Source of the DNA: Lottia gigantea
Lineage: Eukaryota > Mollusca > Gastropoda > Lottiidae
Length of the DNA stretch: 64,000 nt
Assembly: GCF_000327385.1 (NCBI RefSeq)
Contig: NW_008710662.1
Coordinates: forward strand, 2,474,556 to 2,538,555
Direction: 5' to 3'
Part shown: piece by piece, positions 60,301 to 64,000 of the stretch
Position numbering within the stretch: the first letter of the stretch is position 1
How the letters are laid out: each line of letters opens with the position of its first letter
Notes under the pieces: model-generated
The model's database searches: none
What the model was told of the DNA's origin: nothing
What the model saw: only the letters and a program-made list of their open reading frames with translations
Program-made: the position numbers and the translations under genes

Positions 60301-61790
60301 AAGGGTAAGCATAAAGAATGGTTTTTCTGGAATTTGTATTTTTTTCAGGGACATTTTTGTCTTGAATTACAGGAACTTCAAATGTCATTGGGGCAAATCA
60401 AAATCTATGTGGACCTTAAAACCTTACAATTGTAACATTGTACACAAATGATATACATGAATATAGGTTTACAATCCTATCATTACAAATATAAGTATAG
60501 ATGCCAATGTGTTATTGTAGGTTTGATGCTGATATAAAGGAACAATTAGAAGCTAGAGGTTTTGTTTCTGATGTTACTGTTAAGAGAAGAGAGGAAGCAC
60601 TTCTTGTAAGTAATCAATCATTAACAAGAAAAAAGTTTTGATAGAGGAATAATGTAAATGTACACATTAAAAGTCCAGTCACACTGGAAAGGCGTCCTTA
60701 CTGAGTATCTACGGCAATAGAAAATTAGTGTGTTAAAAGCGTGAAGGCAGCTTCAGATATCATAAAGTGGGTACCATTGTTGCCAATTATCTTCATAAAC
60801 CCCATATGCAATATAATAAAAAAAAAACGGATACAGAAGAGGAATACAACCCTCTATAAATGAATGTAGCAAGTTATATATTGTTTGATAGGGGGAATTA
60901 GAATTAATGAAAGAAGAAAGAGCTAAGGCTGAAAGATTGATTAAAGAAATGGAAGGAGAACAACAATTACGATTAGAACAGATGAAAAAAGAGGCACAGA
61001 AACATGTTGAGGTAAAACTTATTCTTTTTCCCTGTCAGGAGCTGATTTCATCCTGTCCACATATGCCTTGAACATAAGATCCTTCAATAGGACAGTTGGT
61101 TTGAAAATCAACTAGCCTAATCCAATCTCATCCTAGAGCCGACTGAGTTGTACCAGACTCTCATTTGAGGTTTAAAGAATATGAAAGCTTCACAATGAAA
61201 TTTGTCTGTTGTATTTTAGGAAAGAGAAAAAGGGTTACAAAATGAAGTTGAAAATTTACGTAAACAACTTGAATATCAATCTTCATTATTACATAGTAAT
61301 CAACTAACAGTTCAACAGTTACAGGTAAGTTCAAGCTTGTTCCTCTGACACTCTGACATAGTATTGTAATCTTTTCCACATTGAATAACCAAACACTTAA
61401 CTATATGAATATTAAAAACATTAGATCCAACAGTTAATACACAGTAATAGAAGTAACAATAGTTTTTTTCCGTGGCCTAAATGAGACCAGTAGATCTAGA
61501 CAAATATCTCAATATAGGTCATTATAGAGAATCTATGTTGGACCATCACAATTAGTTAAAAAATGAATGATGGACCAACTGCAGGTACAGTGATGTAAAT
61601 GCTTTGGACACTGAAAGCTTTGGCATAGACAACAGAATCTTTTCCTTTTTAAAGTATACATTATCTTATTTTTCAGGAACAATTGAACCGATTACAAAGT
61701 GATGCTAGTAGTAATACCAGTACACCTCGAAATAGTGATGCTACATCATCACTCTCTCACAAAAGTAGTAAAGTTTGCTCCCTCCAGTAG
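42320..61790 (+). CDS. NEK9: NEK9-like protein kinase with N-terminal DUF4347-like region, RCC1 repeats and coiled coil, about 1420 aa
   Basis: Exons: 42320-42791, 43749-43849, 44079-44252, 44558-44628, 44972-45075, 45247-45362, 45792-45895, 46131-46253, 47019-47157, 47354-47482, 47790-47915, 48144-48229, 50480-50561, 50883-51037, 51309-about 51388 (end unresolved), 51620-51742, 52007-52193, 52521-52739, 55704-55977, 56372-56494, 56740-56854, 57269-57394, 57582-57690, 58626-58791, 59198-59277, 59785-59891, 60164-60304, 60521-60605, 60892-61011, 61220-61324, 61677-61790. All junctions but one keep frame. Residues about 115-270 resemble DUF4347. The kinase domain is about 299-553, with GKGAYG, K328, HRD 421-423 and DFG 441-443, so it looks active. 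RCC1-type blades follow ([39 protein letters not shown]), then a Ser-rich linker, PAWLRQEL (like PGWLRKEL of human NEK9) and a C-terminal coiled coil. An in-frame TAA at 42311 supports the start. NEK9 in vertebrates works in mitotic spindle assembly and cilia. Confidence 0.9.
48797..48817 (+). CDS. Candidate 21-nt microexon of the NEK9-like gene
   Basis: Flanked by AAATAG before and GTAAAA after. The 21 bases start and end in phase 2, exactly the phase of the exons on either side (48144-48229 and 50480-50561). Including it inserts seven residues and gives SPKKMEKR before SVMYYL, extending the basic KKIKMR stretch. The intron without it would be 2.25 kb, the longest non-repeat intron in the gene. 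Transcript evidence is needed. Confidence 0.45.
52740..55539 (+). repeat. 35-bp x 80 minisatellite made of exon end plus 5' splice site (intron 18 of the NEK9-like gene)
   Basis: The intron starts with the donor GTAAGTTAC at 52740. From there the 35-bp unit, GTAAGTTACAAACTCTTC followed by ATGATAAATGTATCAAT, repeats to 55539. The span is exactly 80 x 35 bp, with no net indel. The second part of the unit equals the last 23 bases of the upstream exon (CTCTTCATGATAAATG plus TATCAAT, 52717-52739), so each unit reproduces the exon end plus its donor. Variant units carry ATAAGT or GTTAGT instead of GTAAGT. Variant types recur in blocks, suggesting higher-order repeats. Using a downstream donor would add 35n bases and meet a stop within about 13 codons. 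Confidence 0.95.
57731..58625 (+). repeat. 74/75-bp tandem array made of 3' splice site plus exon start (intron 23 of the NEK9-like gene)
   Basis: Unit starts are at about 57738 (degenerate), 57812, 57887, 57961, 58035, 58109, 58183, 58258, 58332, 58406, 58480 and 58554. The true exon starts at 58626. A typical unit carries ATTATTGTAG, then ATTCCAGCCTGGTTAAGACA..., then a TAATGATGATAATGATG block. It copies the acceptor and the first 60 or so bases of exon 24 (PAWLRQEL region). Units fall into types (TTTACGACAAGAATGG; ATGC.AACTGG; TTAAGACAACAATTG). The type order repeats with a 371-bp period (57812 to 58183), a higher-order repeat. Confidence 0.93.
59355..59600 (-). repeat. Dispersed repeat family R1, copy 4 (in an intron of the NEK9-like gene)
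   Basis: Begins CTTTTAAAGGGACAGGCTGG and carries, in reverse family order, CAGTAATAGTTCAC, CCATGTGTGTCCAGAAGTATC and AATTCCTAGTATT. It lies between exons 25 and 26. Confidence 0.6.
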
Positions 61791-61839
61791 TTTACCTTAT
61801 ACCTAGTTATGTACAACATCATTCAATGTAAACATTAGT

Positions 61840-62130
61840 CATTATTAATTTGACATCCACACTGTATTTCATTATCATTGTCATCGTTATGTATATCATA
61901 CTCGTATCATAACATATTTATTATAATTGATCATTATCATCATATTCATCAAAATGATCATGGTGTTCTTATATCATCATATCATTATAAATCATAGTGG
62001 CCATTATCATATGATCATCATGGTCATCTTTATCATCCTACCATTAAATAGCATTCCATTATCATTGTATTTGATAATATTGTCGTCATCTTAATCATCA
62101 TAATCATTCTCATCATAATATGATCATTTT
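61840..62130 (+). repeat. ATC/ATG-rich simple-sequence stretch in the 3' UTR
   Basis: Repeated CATTATCATTGTCATC, ATCATCATATCATTAT and similar trinucleotide-like runs just after the NEK9-like stop codon. Probably a degenerate microsatellite in the 3' UTR. Confidence 0.5.
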
Positions 62131-62436
62131 CATAATTATAGATTATTATGAGAAGGTTGACAAATGCAGCTTTGCAGAATAATAGTGCTAGCTTTAATGC
62201 CCGGTATACGAGAGGCGAACTGTACAATGTATAGGTCATTGGTTTGCTGTTTTTTTGAGATTATTTATTAAATGCACTAAATTTTCACGATGTTTTTGGT
62301 ATTTTATATTTTGTTCATTTGTGAATTTGTGAATATATTTCATTCCGTTTCTGATGAAATCGTGTATATTATTGTGATCTGAATGGAATTATTCGGCAGT
62401 TGATCTTTATCTAGATTATACGTCCATGTTATGACC

Positions 62437-62551
62437 CAAACATCTGCTCTATTCCAGCCTCTGATATATATTTTGAAAGTTGGCTGGTGTAGAGCCGATA
62501 ACTGTCAAAATATCAGAAATTGGAATAGAGCTAGATGTTTCGGACTTTTTA
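62437..62551. mobile_element. Foldback element of about 115 bp in the 3' UTR
   Basis: AAACATCTGCTCTATTCCAG (from 62439) faces GGAATAGAGCTAGATGTTTC (to about 62550) as an imperfect inverted repeat. Pairing continues inward through TCTGATAT/ATATCAGA. Probably a small MITE; in RNA it would form a long hairpin. Confidence 0.5.
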
Positions 62552-62933
62552 ACTACTGTCCAGAAAAGTCTATCTGACCGTCCGCATTTCCTTTTGAACA
62601 TTACGGAGATCACAGGGTTTATCAGAATGTGATTAAATTTATTTATGTTATGTATTATCATCAAGATGTGATCTCCAGGGAATATTTTTTATATATAAAT
62701 AGTGTTTGAATTATTGCCAATCAAAAAGGGTATACACACATACTAATTTGAAAATTTTTCAAAAGGTTTCAAGTTCTGCTGGTTAAGGTTATATCTATGG
62801 ATTGCCACTCGTTGTATATTTTGTTATAAATGATAGAAGTTTTTATTTTTATACACTCTTTATTATGTTGAATTCCAAGTGCAATTTATAATTTTTATAA
62901 CACTGTATTAAATCTATTGTGTATTGAAACTGC

Positions 62934-62939
62934 AATAAA
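62934..62939 (+). terminator. Polyadenylation signal AATAAA of the NEK9-like gene
   Basis: AATAAA about 1.14 kb after the stop codon, preceded by a T-rich stretch and followed by TTTTGTTACTTTTTC. Earlier, weaker signals cannot be excluded. Confidence 0.5.
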
Positions 62940-62959
62940 GCATAGTAAACTTACTTTTG

Positions 62960-63982
62960 TTACTTTTTCATAATCAATTCCTTGCAACTATTTTTTTGAA
63001 GGCAAGTGTTTATTTGATTGTTCGGTTGTTTGATATATAAAATTATATTTTATCAACCCAAATTTCTTGTCAGAATGAAAAGGCGACACAGAGGTAAACT
63101 GAATAAAGCATTACAGAGTTAATCTTTAGAAGGCATATTAGAAGCACGGGTTGTAGATAAATAAGAAAATTATTATTGATGGTATCCACCCATAATAATT
63201 GACTTATTTATCATTACAGAGTTGACGTTCAAGATTGCAATGGCAGTAACAGATATCGCTAAATAAATGCACTGTAGAATTATACCTTATGCAAATAAGG
63301 TTTGTCCGCTTTGATAAAATCTATTAGTTGTCTGATTTTATTTTCTCCGAATGTTTTTTTCGAAAGAACGCTTTCTCTGTGATCAATCTATTTACATCGC
63401 ACTTCATTGCCGATTTTCATCAAGAACACCTTTGACTTAAAAAAGATTTCAATATCAACGGTCACTAACCTAAAGTTTAACACTTAAAGAGCACAGTCAA
63501 ATACATCTTCATTTCCCATAAAACACATCTTTAGCAAGATAAAATTTTAATTCTTCACTAAAATTCCTATAAAAATTGTGATATATGACTCTTTACCTTC
63601 ATTTTGTTGTATTTTTATTTACTCTTACTAATATTGTATTGCCTGGAAAATATCACCATTAAACATTTTAATTCTAAAGCAAATACAAATTCATCATATC
63701 TTATTAGTTACAGCGAATATTAGTCACTTTTATCATTTTAATCGTGATCAATAAATCACTTAAAGAAAAGTAGTCATCTAAGCACCGCTTTATTGACTGA
63801 AAGAGCACAAGTTCAGCTAGGCAAATCACTTTTCAGAATTACCATCTGACGTGAAAATTTCATGCATTTCATCTAAGACGCACGGTTCTTCCACGATTTT
63901 TTTATTATGCCAGAGAGTGACTTAATACACTTTAACGGTAGTTTGTGTTAAAGATAATGGTCCGTAGGCTGGAGGGTCTCAC
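62960..63982. other. Intergenic sequence downstream of the NEK9-like gene
   Basis: No gene or repeat was recognised. The last 18 bases of the window (63983-64000) could be an exon end on the minus strand, because CCAG followed by GTGAGA reads as a good donor there. Too little is visible to call it. Confidence 0.35.
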
Positions 63983-64000
63983 CTGGCATCACACCCACCA

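Noticed and set aside
42320-61790. HERC4 (the human SIRT1 neighbour with RCC1 repeats) as identity of this gene
   Set aside because: A complete NEK-type kinase domain precedes the RCC1 blades and no HECT domain follows; the layout is that of NEK9.

Overview
The window is animal nuclear DNA: AT-rich (my impression, not counted), intron-dense, with GT-AG splicing and no operon or bacterial features. Lophotrochozoan, probably gastropod mollusc, is my inference. It rests on the short tRNA-headed SINEs and GC-ended MITEs of a kind common in molluscs, on invertebrate-style gene sequences, and on the lack of anything vertebrate- or insect-specific. Three genes could be rebuilt exon by exon and identified: DNAJC12, SIRT1 and a NEK9-type kinase. 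A claudin-fold membrane protein, a two-pass membrane protein and the 3' end of an unrecognised basic nuclear-type protein complete the gene set. No retroviral or other virus-like element was recognised.

Layout. 1-2.8 kb: last three exons of a plus-strand gene for a Ser/Pro/Lys-rich protein. 2.8-7 kb: intergenic, with two foldback MITEs and a strong hairpin. 7-8.2 kb: minus-strand two-TM protein. 8.2-24.8 kb: gene-poor, with a 54-bp minisatellite (12.6-13.2 kb), a 32-bp minisatellite (20.8-22.0 kb), a MITE near 19.5-20.2 kb and copies of a dispersed repeat. 24.9-27.6 kb: minus-strand claudin-like gene in three coding exons. 28.9-29.2 kb: probable hAT MITE. 30.4-33.3 kb: DNAJC12 (minus, 5 exons). 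33.5-38.7 kb: SIRT1 (plus, 10 coding exons) with a 1-kb hAT-type MITE in its last intron. 42.3-61.8 kb: NEK9-like kinase/RCC1 gene (plus, about 31 exons). 62-64 kb: its 3' flank.

DNAJC12 and SIRT1 are head to head, with start codons under 300 bp apart. The same two genes lie divergently next to each other in human 10q21.3, so this looks like an ancient bidirectional pair. The NEK9-like gene adds, ahead of the usual kinase-RCC1-coiled-coil layout, a region resembling DUF4347.

The most unusual feature is in the NEK9-like gene. One intron holds 80 tandem 35-bp units, each a copy of the upstream exon's last bases plus its 5' splice site. A second intron, further 3', holds about 11 tandem 74/75-bp units, most of them copies of a 3' splice site plus the start of the downstream exon. 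The gene thus carries arrays of decoy donors in one place and decoy acceptors in another.
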